Shown piece after piece: positions 1-6,832 of a stretch of DNA of 18,926 bases (the stretch's first letter is position 1; each line of letters begins with the position of its first letter). Source of the DNA: SVTX01 sp045585895 (GTDB lineage Bacteria; Bacillota; Clostridia; Oscillospirales; CAG-272); NCBI GenBank assembly GCA_045585895.1, contig JAZMZI010000117.1, positions 1-18,926 of the forward strand. Direction: 5' to 3'. Both the position numbers and the translations under genes were made by a program. The notes under the pieces are model-generated. The model was given only the letters and a program-made list of their open reading frames with translations, was not told the DNA's origin and did not search any database.

Positions 1-90
1 TTTCAGACTGTCGAAAAAGTCGCTCTACCGCAAGTGAACCAATAGCAAAAAACAATAAGCAATATGTAAATAAAAAAATCTGACAAGGAA

Positions 91-124
91 AAGCGCAAGG
101 CATTTCGAGAAAAGCCTTGCGCTT
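91..124. repeat. Inverted repeat, 11-bp stem
   Basis: AAGCGCAAGGC at 91-101 is the exact reverse complement of 114-124, with a 12-nt loop. Read on the minus strand, it is the last hairpin of the series after pfkA and is followed by a short T-rich stretch, so it could serve as a weak intrinsic terminator. Confidence 0.75.
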
Positions 125-131
125 ACTTGCT

Positions 132-189
132 TTTTCCGTTCTTACACTCTGGCGTACCCCTGTACGCCGACGAATGTAAGAACGGAAAA
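132..189. repeat. Nested inverted repeat, 15-bp outer and 7-bp inner stem
   Basis: The 15 bases at 132-146 (TTTTCCGTTCTTACA) pair perfectly with 175-189. Inside lies a second perfect stem, GGCGTAC (151-157) with GTACGCC (162-168), closing a 4-nt loop. Short unpaired stretches separate the two stems. The fold is the same on either strand. Confidence 0.8.
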
Positions 190-214
190 TATACCTGCCT
201 TTTTCGGAGTCTCC

Positions 215-243
215 CAGCGTGTCGAGGCTTTCTCGACACGCTG
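215..243. repeat. Inverted repeat, 12-bp stem
   Basis: CAGCGTGTCGAG (215-226) is the exact reverse complement of 232-243, around a 5-nt loop. Confidence 0.8.
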
Positions 244-244
244 A

Positions 245-283
245 GGAGGGGAGAGAACCTTTTTTTTAGGTTCTCTCCCCTCC
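245..283. repeat. Inverted repeat, 16-bp stem, closest to the pfkA stop
   Basis: The 16 bases at 245-260 (GGAGGGGAGAGAACCT) pair perfectly with 268-283 around a loop of seven T on the plus strand. It begins about 18 nt past the pfkA stop codon. It may stop pfkA transcription, but in that orientation the homopolymer run is in the loop, not after the stem, so it is not a classical intrinsic terminator. Confidence 0.75.
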
Positions 284-301
284 ATTCGGATATATAGATC
301 A

Positions 302-1378
302 TTAAACTCCAAGGTCGAAGGACATTCTGTAGAGACGTTCCATCTTAGCCTGGCGGTAAGCGCAAGCAGACTTCATTTCGGCGATAGCATCGGGACTGAA
401 GTTGTCGAGGTCGCCATCTTTAAGCTTGCCCTTATACATCTTGTCGAGCATAAGCGCGTAGTTGATATCTACGCTGGTGATCTTACCGTGCTGAACGCAC
501 ATGACTACGTTGCTCTTGCCCTCAAGGAGACAGCTTACTGCGTTAGCACCCATCTGGGTAGCGGTAAGACGGTCGCGGAGAGCGGGTGATCCGCCGCGAA
601 CGATATGACCGAGACGCGCGAATTTGGTTTCGATACCTGTGCTTGCTTCAAGCTTCTGAACGAATTCTTCACTGTATTTGTGGTCGAGATTGAGAGACAT
701 ACCCTCGGCGAATACGCCTATCATACCTCTCTTGCCCATTTCACGAGCATGCTTGAAGCGAGCGATAGCTCTTTCTTCGTCAAAGGGAACCTCAGGGATT
801 GCAATAACGACTGCGCCGGAGGAGATACCTGCATAAAGAGCGATCATGCCGCAGTTTCTTCCCATAACCTCGATGATATTGCATCTTGCGTGGGACTCGC
901 AGGTTTCACGGAGCGCGCCCACCATGTCGAGAACGGTGTTCATTGCGGTGTCGAAGCCGATGGTGTATTCGGTTGCGGTGATGTCGTTGTCGATGGTGCA
1001 GGGAATACCGATAGAGGGAATTCCGTGGTTGGTAAGGTCGGTAGCGCCGCGGAAGGTACCGTCACCGCCGAGCGCAACGATTGCGTCGATCTGGTTCTCT
1101 TCGCAGGTCTTGATTGCCTTAGCCATACCTTCTTCGGTCTTGAATTCGGGGCAACGGGAGCTGTAGAGCATAGTGCCACCGGTTGTGATTATGTTAGAAA
1201 CAGCTCTGCTGTCGAGAGGACGGAGATTGCCGTTAATAAGACCGCTATAGCCTTCGTTGATACCAACGACCTCAATACCCTCTGTGAGAGCCTTTCTTGC
1301 GATAGCGCGGATAGCCGCGTTCATTCCGGGAGCGTCACCGCCCGACGTAAGTATACCGATTTTTCTGAACTTTGCCAT
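302..1378 (-). CDS. pfkA: ATP-dependent 6-phosphofructokinase
   Basis: This cytoplasmic glycolytic enzyme phosphorylates fructose 6-phosphate to fructose 1,6-bisphosphate. The 358-residue protein opens with the nucleotide loop (ILTSGGDAPGMN, 9-20). It then has GGDGT (104-108), the catalytic loop TIDND (128-132, predicted base Asp130), MGR (172-174) and the substrate loop LGHIVRGGSP (257-266). Gly in GGDGT, where PPi-dependent enzymes carry Asp, argues for ATP as donor. The residue just before TIDND is Cys127; ATP enzymes usually have Gly and PPi enzymes Lys there. I chose the ATG at 1378 over an in-frame TTG at 1420 because AAAGGA lies just upstream and homology begins at once. The length suits a bacterial PfkA with a modest C-terminal extension. 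The gene is the last of the minus-strand block and has its own promoter. Confidence 0.96.
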   Translation of the reverse strand: MAKFRKIGILTSGGDAPGMNAAIRAIARKALTEGIEVVGINEGYSGLINGNLRPLDSRAVSNIITTGGTMLYSSRCPEFKTEEGMAKAIKTCEENQIDAIVALGGDGTFRGATDLTNHGIPSIGIPCTIDNDITATEYTIGFDTAMNTVLDMVGALRETCESHARCNIIEVMGRNCGMIALYAGISSGAVVIAIPEVPFDEERAIARFKHAREMGKRGMIGVFAEGMSLNLDHKYSEEFVQKLEASTGIETKFARLGHIVRGGSPALRDRLTATQMGANAVSCLLEGKSNVVMCVQHGKITSVDINYALMLDKMYKGKLKDGDLDNFSPDAIAEMKSACAYRQAKMERLYRMSFDLGV

Positions 1379-1447
1379 TTTATAAGATCCTTTCGGGTTA
1401 AAAATTCTCGTTACGGACAAAAGATTGATTTTTTTGTCGCATCTTAT

Positions 1448-1476
1448 ATTTTAATATATTTTTCTCTATAAATCAA
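1448..1476 (-). promoter_or_regulatory. Predicted sigma-A promoter of pfkA
   Basis: On the minus strand, TTGATT (1471-1476) is followed after 17 nt by TAAAAT (1448-1453), about 70 nt before the pfkA start. The spacing is ideal and both boxes are close to consensus. The surrounding 1379-1517 gap is very AT-rich, so a chance match is possible. Confidence 0.55.
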
Positions 1477-1517
1477 GTGTTTATCAAAAAAATATCTCAT
1501 TTTAAAAGTATATTTTT

Positions 1518-2051
1518 TCAAAAAAAGGCGTTTTTTTCGTAAATTATTGCATTTGCCGCTTCAAATGCGGTGCCAAAGCGTATTTCGTCGCGGGTACAAG
1601 AATCAAAAGAGAGACGGTAAACCACGGTTTTTGCTTTCGAGGAAATGCCCAGATATACCGTGCCGACGGGATCGATCTCCGTGCCGCCCGTGGGGCCCGC
1701 GAACCCCGTCGCGGAGATACCGAGGTCGGTCTCAAAATACTCTCTTGCTCTTTGCGCCATTTCCGCCGCACATTCGCAGCTGACCTCGGTGTGCTTTTCG
1801 ATAGTCTTTGCCGATACGCCCAGCTTGTTTATTTTTATGTGATTCGTATAGGTTATCATACCGCCCGAAAAGATCGCGGAGGCACCCGAAACGTCTGTGA
1901 AAAGCTTGCCTATAAGACCGCCCGTGCAGCTCTCTGCCGTTGAGACGGTCAAGCATTTTTTGCTAAGCTCTCCGACCAGATTGACGTAGGATTCCTTGGT
2001 CTTTGGCTCACAGGCAGGTTTTGCATTGAGCAATATTTTTTCGAATTCCAT
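1518..2051 (-). CDS. pncC: Nicotinamide-nucleotide amidohydrolase, stand-alone CinA C-terminal domain
   Basis: PncC-type enzymes deamidate nicotinamide mononucleotide to nicotinate mononucleotide, returning it to NAD synthesis. The 177-residue protein is only the CinA C-terminal domain plus about 20 extra N-terminal residues. It shows STAESCTGG (37-45), the SGASAIFSGGMITY stretch (55-68) and GFAGPTGG (116-123), all signatures of the family. The N-terminal molybdopterin-binding-like half of full CinA is absent, as in many bacteria. The start is supported by GAGGTG five nt upstream. It lies 22 nt after the PHP phosphatase gene and is probably the last gene of the operon that starts at 3954. No clear terminator separates it from the pfkA promoter. 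Family assignment is firm; the reaction is inferred from characterised members. Confidence 0.9.
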   Translation of the reverse strand: MEFEKILLNAKPACEPKTKESYVNLVGELSKKCLTVSTAESCTGGLIGKLFTDVSGASAIFSGGMITYTNHIKINKLGVSAKTIEKHTEVSCECAAEMAQRAREYFETDLGISATGFAGPTGGTEIDPVGTVYLGISSKAKTVVYRLSFDSCTRDEIRFGTAFEAANAIIYEKNAFF

Positions 2052-2073
2052 AAAGCACCTCTGAATTACGTTA

Positions 2074-2886
2074 TTACTTTAAATCATAGGGTAAGAAACC
2101 ATTATCTGACGGAGCATAAGCGTGCCTGAATCCCAAGTCGTAGAGATAAGCCGCCGTTTCTTCGAAAACTCCGTCAAGCGTGTCTGTGATGTGACTGTCC
2201 GACGAAAGCATGATCTTCGCATCCTGCTTTTTCAGAATGTGAAGAAGATGGGCACCGGGGTATGGTGTTGAGCGCAATCCTCTTGTGATCGCTCCCGTGT
2301 TGACTTCAAATATGCAACCGCTTTCCGCCGCATCAAGAGCGTATTTTTCGGCTACGGCTCTGTATTCGTAATTTTCCAAAAAAAGAGACGCATCAAGCTC
2401 GTCAAATTTCGTTATCAGATCGAAATGACCGATAATGTCGGGTTTTCTTTTCTTGATATAGTTGCAAAAATTACCGTAATACTGTTCCGCCATTCGGACT
2501 GCGTCGTATTCAAATACTTCAAGGCACTTTTTGAAATAGTCGTAGCTTGAATCTATGGGATAGTATTTACCGTCGACGAGATAATAGTGAGAGGAGCCTA
2601 TGATGTAATCGAAAGGAGTTCTGTCTAAGGAATTAAAGGCATCTTCCTCAATGCCGAGAAGCACTTTGATTTTACCGTTGTATGTTGCTTTAAGTCTGTT
2701 TATCTCGGCAATATATCCCTCGGTGTCCTTCATGCAGTACCGAAGGTCAAAAGGGGTGTATCCGTGCCCCGAAAAGCCTATGGTTGAAAATCCCTTGTCG
2801 ATTGCCGCCAAGACTATTTCCTCGGGGGTGTTCTTGCCGTCACAAAAGGTCGAGTGAGTGTGAAGATTGAAGAGTATTTTATTCAT
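2074..2886 (-). CDS. PHP-domain phosphatase, histidinol-phosphatase (HisK/HisJ) type
   Basis: This is a polymerase-and-histidinol-phosphatase (PHP) metallo-phosphoesterase of 270 residues, the usual size for the HisJ/HisK group. Visible metal ligands are HTH (9-11), His41 in FSGHG, Glu80 in GIEED, His100 in GSSHY, His154 in IIGHFD, Glu194 in FEVNTG and the SSDSH motif with Asp230 and His232. The family standard is dephosphorylation of L-histidinol phosphate, but no other his gene is in the window, so another small phosphoester could be the substrate. The start codon lies 6 nt after the stop of the upstream PLP enzyme with only a weak ribosome binding site, which points to translational coupling. 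Expression is expected from the promoter at 3991-4019. Confidence 0.85.
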   Translation of the reverse strand: MNKILFNLHTHSTFCDGKNTPEEIVLAAIDKGFSTIGFSGHGYTPFDLRYCMKDTEGYIAEINRLKATYNGKIKVLLGIEEDAFNSLDRTPFDYIIGSSHYYLVDGKYYPIDSSYDYFKKCLEVFEYDAVRMAEQYYGNFCNYIKKRKPDIIGHFDLITKFDELDASLFLENYEYRAVAEKYALDAAESGCIFEVNTGAITRGLRSTPYPGAHLLHILKKQDAKIMLSSDSHITDTLDGVFEETAAYLYDLGFRHAYAPSDNGFLPYDLK

Positions 2887-2892
2887 AAGCCA

Positions 2893-3954
2893 TCAATGGA
2901 AGCAGCCTCGTGCGGTGACGGGGATCCTGTCATAAACCTTATCACCGTCTACAAGATAGATTCGGTCGTGGAGATTGACCGTAGAACAGCAGTGAGCGGG
3001 GATAAGCACTACCTTGTCACCCACGCGAAGGTTTTTCGAAGGATTGTGAAGCTGAAGATGTTCCTCGCTGTCTACGATATGAGATACGGTAAATCCAACG
3101 GGAAGGGGCATACCCTGATCCACTCCGCAGGATTTGACACCCGCGTCGACCACTACCAATTTGTCATTTACGCTGACGACGGTAGTGAGTATAAAGAGCG
3201 AGTTTTCGAAGGGAAGACCGAGCTGCTTGTAGGTAGAGTCCATAAAGAGATAGCTGCCTGCCTGAAGCTCTGTGTAAAGTCCTTCCTCTGCCTTTATGAG
3301 AGACGTGCCCGTACTACCGCCCGAAAGAACTCTCGCGTGGAGTCCTTTTTCGTCAAGATATGAGAGAAGCTCTTTTATTTTTGCCGTGTTTGCCTGAGTT
3401 TTTTCAAGTCTTTCGCTCTCTGAAACCATGTGAGAAAGATGACCCGCGTAAGCCTGAATTCCATCGTAAACCAAGTGGGGGCAGGATTTGATATGCTCGG
3501 CGAGAGCGGCGACCTCCTCCTTGGTCGCAACGCCGCAGCGCTGCATTCCTATCTCGAATTCGATAAAGCAATAGACGGTGGAGCCCGCCAATGCCGCCGC
3601 GCGCTCGATGTCAGATACGTTTTCCTTGTCGTCAACGCAAACGGTCAGACGGCAAGCGTTGGCAAGATGCGCAAGGCGGGAAATCTTTTGCTTGTCGGTG
3701 ATCTGATTTGCGATAAGGATATTTTCAATTCCGCTGTCGCAGAGGTCGATAGCCTCGTCAAGCTTTGCGCAGGTCATACCGACAGCGCCGTCTTCTATCT
3801 GCCTGTGAGCGATAGCGGCGCACTTGTGGGATTTATAGTGAGGACGGAGCGAAAGGGAGCTATCCTTTAAAAGCTCTGCCATTTTTTTCGCATTATTTTC
3901 AAATATTGCCTTATCTACGATAAGCGCAGGAGTAGGTATGTTGTTGATATTCAT
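2893..3954 (-). CDS. PLP fold-type III enzyme, D-threonine aldolase / D-serine dehydratase-like
   Basis: The protein (353 residues) has an alanine-racemase-like PLP barrel followed by a C-terminal metal-binding domain, as in D-threonine aldolase and DSD1-type D-serine (3-hydroxy-D-aspartate) dehydratases. Visible motifs are RPHYKSHK (37-44; predicted PLP lysine Lys41), FEIGMQRCGV (133-142), the phosphate-cup GGSTGT (212-217) and PAHCCSTVNLHD (319-330). In the last, His321 and Cys323 match the zinc pair of this family. It is therefore expected to cleave or dehydrate a D-3-hydroxy amino acid; aldolase and dehydratase cannot be told apart by eye. GGAGAG lies 8 nt before the ATG. It is the first gene of an operon with the PHP phosphatase and pncC, driven by a perfect consensus promoter. 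Confidence 0.87.
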   Translation of the reverse strand: MNINNIPTPALIVDKAIFENNAKKMAELLKDSSLSLRPHYKSHKCAAIAHRQIEDGAVGMTCAKLDEAIDLCDSGIENILIANQITDKQKISRLAHLANACRLTVCVDDKENVSDIERAAALAGSTVYCFIEFEIGMQRCGVATKEEVAALAEHIKSCPHLVYDGIQAYAGHLSHMVSESERLEKTQANTAKIKELLSYLDEKGLHARVLSGGSTGTSLIKAEEGLYTELQAGSYLFMDSTYKQLGLPFENSLFILTTVVSVNDKLVVVDAGVKSCGVDQGMPLPVGFTVSHIVDSEEHLQLHNPSKNLRVGDKVVLIPAHCCSTVNLHDRIYLVDGDKVYDRIPVTARGCFH

Positions 3955-3962
3955 AATAATAA

Positions 3963-4009
3963 CTCTCCGTTATGCCGTAATTTACAATCAATTATAGCAC
4001 AACGGAGAG
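3963..4009. repeat. 9-bp inverted repeat flanking the -10 box (possible operator)
   Basis: CTCTCCGTT (3963-3971) is the exact reverse complement of AACGGAGAG (4001-4009). One arm lies in the promoter spacer. The other is transcribed and contains the GGAGAG ribosome binding site of the PLP-enzyme gene. Because only one arm is in the mRNA, a DNA-level role such as repressor binding is more likely than an RNA hairpin. Chance is possible. Confidence 0.4.
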
Positions 4010-4019
4010 CCATTGTCAA
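3991..4019 (-). promoter_or_regulatory. Perfect consensus sigma-A promoter of the PLP enzyme-PHP-pncC operon
   Basis: Read on the minus strand, TTGACA (4014-4019) and TATAAT (3991-3996) are separated by exactly 17 nt, so every base of both hexamers matches consensus. The -35 box directly abuts the stop codon of the GH39 gene (4020-4022). The predicted transcription start is near 3984. Confidence 0.85.
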
Positions 4020-5495
4020 TTAAATTTTAATTTTAATAAGGTCGACCTGATTTTCGCTCTGCGGAACGATGATTTCGATTACACCGTTAGAATTTGAGGT
4101 TGCTTTGAAGGATACGGCTTTAGGTTTGGATATTTCCTTAAGCGCCGCGGTTTCCTCACTTGTGGGAGTGTCGGTAAGATTCATATCAAGGTAGGCGTTG
4201 TAAACATCACCCATCTTGTATCCAACGGTCTCCACAGAGATCTCGTAGGTTTTATCTGCTTCAAATCCCGAAAGAGTAACGGTAGCGTCTTCGATCTCTT
4301 TTGCGGGAAGGGGACGGGTGAAATACTTTGCGTTGGGCGCGTCTTGCTTCGGTATTACCGAGTTCCAGAAAAGCACCTCGACCTCGTTATCCTTGCGGCA
4401 GACGTATGCGCTCTTGTCGTCGCAGACAAGCTCATTGTCTCCAAGCTCGTGAAGCATTCTGAAGGAGTGGAAAGCGGGCTTTTTGAGGGATTGTATATTG
4501 ATCAGACCGAAGCCGCCGTGGAAAGGCTTTTGTCCGATGCCGAGCTCCTCGAAAATGTCAGTGTAGACCCAGTAGGAGAGCATATCCGCGCCGCCCTCGC
4601 ACTCCTTGATTATCTGAAGGATAAAGGGAGCGGAGAAGTAGCTGTCATGTACGGGGTCGCGCGATGAATAGGACGCGGACCACTCGGTAATAAGCAGGGG
4701 ATATCCCTCGCTTCGGCACTCCTTGGCTGTTTTGTTTATCTTTCCGGAAAGATAAGAATGATCGTTCATAACGAGACGTACCTTGCCGTCGGCATCGAAG
4801 TCTCCCTTAAGGCAATAGTAGTGACCCGAAATAAAGTCGAGGGGAACACTGTTTTCACGGCAGAAGGCGATAAATTCAGGAATCCAACGAAGACCTGCAG
4901 TTGCAGGGCCTCCGATCTTGTAGTCGGAATCAACTTGCTTGACGGCGCGAGCCGCGTATTCGTAGATCTTGAAATACTCGTTCATTCTGTCGTCGGAACG
5001 GAAAAAACTGTCGAGGTCAGGCTCGTTCCAGACCTCAAAAAACCACTTGTCGATCTCGGTTTTGCCGTATCTTGCCGTCAGGTGGCGAACCAAAGCTTCG
5101 ATGACCTCCCCCCACTCGTTAAAATCCTTCGGGGCGGTGTTATACATCTTCCACCAAAAGACGGTGGTGTCGTCGCTGCGAAGCTCTCCGGGGATAAGAC
5201 CAAGCTCCAAAACGGGGCGGATCCCAATGTCGAGCAGGGAATCAAAGAGAATGTCGACGTATTGAAAATTGTAGAAAAGCTTGCCGTTTTCATCACGGTT
5301 GACGATTCCCATCTCATCATGGAAAAGTCCGTGAAAGCGTATGTACTCAAAGGGACATTCCGCTTGTACCGTGCGAAGCTGCTCGTAAGCCTCGTGGCGC
5401 ATGACTTCTGCGGCTCTGCCCGCGCCGATGCATTTTGAAAAATAACGGTCAAGGCTGCCTTTTTTGACGTTTATGTCTGCTTTTATATTTCTCAT
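4020..5495 (-). CDS. Glycoside hydrolase family 39, beta-xylosidase-like
   Basis: GH39 retaining enzymes remove terminal xylose, or less often other sugars, from short beta-linked oligosaccharides. The 491-residue protein has the catalytic (beta/alpha)8 barrel up to about residue 350, then a C-terminal beta-rich domain. FEVWNEPDLD (153-162) gives the predicted acid/base Glu158. LLITEWSASYSSRDP (267-281) gives the predicted nucleophile Glu271. The RFHGLFHDEM segment (53-62) is also typical. There is no signal peptide, so it should act in the cytoplasm on imported sugars. AAGGAGG sits 8 nt before the ATG. It diverges from the PflX gene. A TGATAAAAT extended -10 around 5528-5536 on the minus strand is a weak promoter candidate without a good -35. 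No terminator is seen after it, so readthrough into the next operon is likely. Substrate is not proven. Confidence 0.9.
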   Translation of the reverse strand: MRNIKADINVKKGSLDRYFSKCIGAGRAAEVMRHEAYEQLRTVQAECPFEYIRFHGLFHDEMGIVNRDENGKLFYNFQYVDILFDSLLDIGIRPVLELGLIPGELRSDDTTVFWWKMYNTAPKDFNEWGEVIEALVRHLTARYGKTEIDKWFFEVWNEPDLDSFFRSDDRMNEYFKIYEYAARAVKQVDSDYKIGGPATAGLRWIPEFIAFCRENSVPLDFISGHYYCLKGDFDADGKVRLVMNDHSYLSGKINKTAKECRSEGYPLLITEWSASYSSRDPVHDSYFSAPFILQIIKECEGGADMLSYWVYTDIFEELGIGQKPFHGGFGLINIQSLKKPAFHSFRMLHELGDNELVCDDKSAYVCRKDNEVEVLFWNSVIPKQDAPNAKYFTRPLPAKEIEDATVTLSGFEADKTYEISVETVGYKMGDVYNAYLDMNLTDTPTSEETAALKEISKPKAVSFKATSNSNGVIEIIVPQSENQVDLIKIKI

Positions 5496-5596
5496 TTTAA
5501 AAGCCTCCTTATTTAAGGTGATTCTATTTTATCACACTTTTTTGAAGAAATGTGGACATTTTAGCAACATTTTATAGCCAAAATTTGTGAAAGCTC

Positions 5597-5625
5597 TTGA
5601 TTTAAATGCTAATTTCATATATAAT
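5597..5625 (+). promoter_or_regulatory. Predicted sigma-A promoter of the PflX-type gene
   Basis: TTGATT (5597-5602) and TATAAT (5620-5625) are separated by 17 nt, placing the start of transcription near 5632, about 27 nt before the start codon. Confidence 0.75.
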
Positions 5626-5658
5626 GATTGATAGAAAAATACTTTGGGAGGTGCGATT

Positions 5659-6540
5659 ATGGCAGAATGTAACATGTGCCCGCGTCAGTGCGGTGTTGAC
5701 CGTTCTTCGGGTAAGCTTGGATTTTGCCGCGCTCCCGAGGGCTTTTTAGTGGCAAAAACGATGATACATAAATGGGAAGAGCCGTGTATCGCGAGTGAGA
5801 ATGGCGCGGGAACTGTTTTTTTCTCGGGCTGTAATCTCCGTTGTGTTTTTTGTCAGAATTGTGAGATAAGCCGCGGAGATAAGGGCGAGATAATGACCGA
5901 CGAAGGGCTTGAAAAAGCTATATTTTCTCTCGTTGATGCGGGTGCCGAGTGCGTCGAATTAGTCACGCCCACCCATTACACCGAAAGGCTGGCAGAGCTT
6001 CTTCAAAGGATAAAGCCGAAATTGACCGTTCCCGTGGTCTGGAACAGCGGCGGATACGAAAAGGTAGAAAGCCTTAAAATGCTGGACGGTCTCGTTGACG
6101 TTTATATGCCCGACTTCAAGTATTTTGACGGCGAGATTGCAAAGGCTTATTCCTCAGCCCCCGATTATTTTGTAGTGGCAACGGATGCTCTCGCACAAAT
6201 GCTCCGTCAGACGGGAAAGCCGAAATTTGACGGAAAAGGGAAGATGCAAAGCGGAGTTTTGCTCCGTCATCTGGTTTTGCCGAGCCACAGAGCCGATTCT
6301 ATTGCCGTTTTGAATCATATCGCGGATAAATTTGGCGCAGATTCCGTTGTTTTAAGCCTTATGAGCCAATACACCCCCGATTTTTATGCGGAAAGCGGCG
6401 ATTGCGAATATAAAAATCTCTGCCGCAGAGTAACTAAATTTGAATACGACAGCGTTATGAAGGTTGCCGAAAATTTGGGCTTTGAGGGATATTTCCAAAG
6501 TGTCGATTCTGCGAGTAAAAAATATACGCCCGATTTTTAA
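5659..6540 (+). CDS. PflX-type radical SAM protein (COG1313)
   Basis: The 293-residue protein matches the PflX group, called putative pyruvate formate-lyase-activating enzyme-like, whose true substrates are mostly unknown. FFSGCNLRCVFCQNCEIS (54-71) carries the CxxxCxxC motif (Cys58, Cys62, Cys65) that binds the [4Fe-4S] cluster cleaving S-adenosylmethionine. An N-terminal cysteine set (Cys4, Cys7, Cys11, Cys23) is typical of this subgroup and might hold a second metal site. No signal peptide or membrane segment is seen. I start at ATG 5659, five nt after GGGAGGTG; an in-frame TTG at 5644 overlaps that ribosome binding site. No glycyl-radical enzyme gene lies in the window, so an activase role cannot be read from context. 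A repeat element starts 7 nt after the stop. Confidence 0.88.
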   Translation: MAECNMCPRQCGVDRSSGKLGFCRAPEGFLVAKTMIHKWEEPCIASENGAGTVFFSGCNLRCVFCQNCEISRGDKGEIMTDEGLEKAIFSLVDAGAECVELVTPTHYTERLAELLQRIKPKLTVPVVWNSGGYEKVESLKMLDGLVDVYMPDFKYFDGEIAKAYSSAPDYFVVATDALAQMLRQTGKPKFDGKGKMQSGVLLRHLVLPSHRADSIAVLNHIADKFGADSVVLSLMSQYTPDFYAESGDCEYKNLCRRVTKFEYDSVMKVAENLGFEGYFQSVDSASKKYTPDF

Positions 6541-6547
6541 TTGAGAA

Positions 6548-6790
6548 TGATAAATTGGGGTTTATAGGTGCGTTTAAGATAAACATTGTCGTAGGGGCGG
6601 TCAGCGCAGAACCCCCAAAGCTCGGCTACGCTCGCTTCGGGGAACCCCACGCGCGCCCGCCATGGCGAACGTTTAATAATAATGTTCACGACGTCCCGTG
6701 AACAAACGATTTAAACCGACGAACGGGCGGCCAATGACCGCCCCTACGATTTAGGGTGTCGTCCAACTAACCGATAAATCAAAATTTGAA
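6548..6790. repeat. Dispersed palindromic repeat, copy 1 (long form)
   Basis: The left 55 nt (6548-6602) match 15857-15911 at 53 of 55 positions. The right 66 nt (6725-6790) match 15954-16019 at 65 of 66. TCGTAGGGGCGGTCA (6589-6603) is a perfect inverted repeat of 6735-6749. The core holds a hairpin (6613-6621 with 6634-6642, one mismatch), the block GCCCGCCATGGCGAAC (6655-6670) and a near-palindrome around 6684-6703. No reading frame of note is inside. It fills most of the 6541-6832 gap. The structure is that of a non-autonomous MITE-like or REP-like element; no target-site duplication was established. Confidence 0.85.
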
Positions 6791-6832
6791 ATTTTATACA
6801 AAATACAAAATCTTCTTGAAAAGGAGAAAAAC

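Larger units (their letters stand above)
1..301. other. Gene-free hairpin-rich tract downstream of pfkA
   Basis: No credible coding region is seen here. From about 91 to 283 the tract is almost entirely made of four successive perfect inverted repeats, listed separately. Positions 1-90 are AT-rich and hold nothing I can name. Transcription of pfkA on the minus strand runs into this tract, so one or more hairpins probably end that transcript, although none is followed by a long U-run in that direction. The number and perfection of the stems suggest dispersed palindromic intergenic repeats rather than a single terminator. Confidence 0.7.

Noticed and set aside
302..1378. PPi-dependent phosphofructokinase
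   Set aside because: The GGDGT motif keeps Gly where PPi enzymes have Asp, and the position before TIDND is Cys rather than Lys.
605..1471. Long open frame (288 codons) on the plus strand opposite pfkA
   Set aside because: It is the antisense shadow of a clear pfkA gene, has no recognisable domain and no ribosome binding site.
5588..5601. Possible catabolite-responsive element (cre) TGAAAGCTCTTGAT
   Set aside because: It lacks the central CG and deviates at another conserved position, so it is no better than chance in this AT-rich gap.
6548..6790. CRISPR array or insertion sequence
   Set aside because: There are only two distant copies with inverted arms, no regularly spaced direct repeats and no transposase frame inside, so a non-autonomous palindromic repeat fits better.
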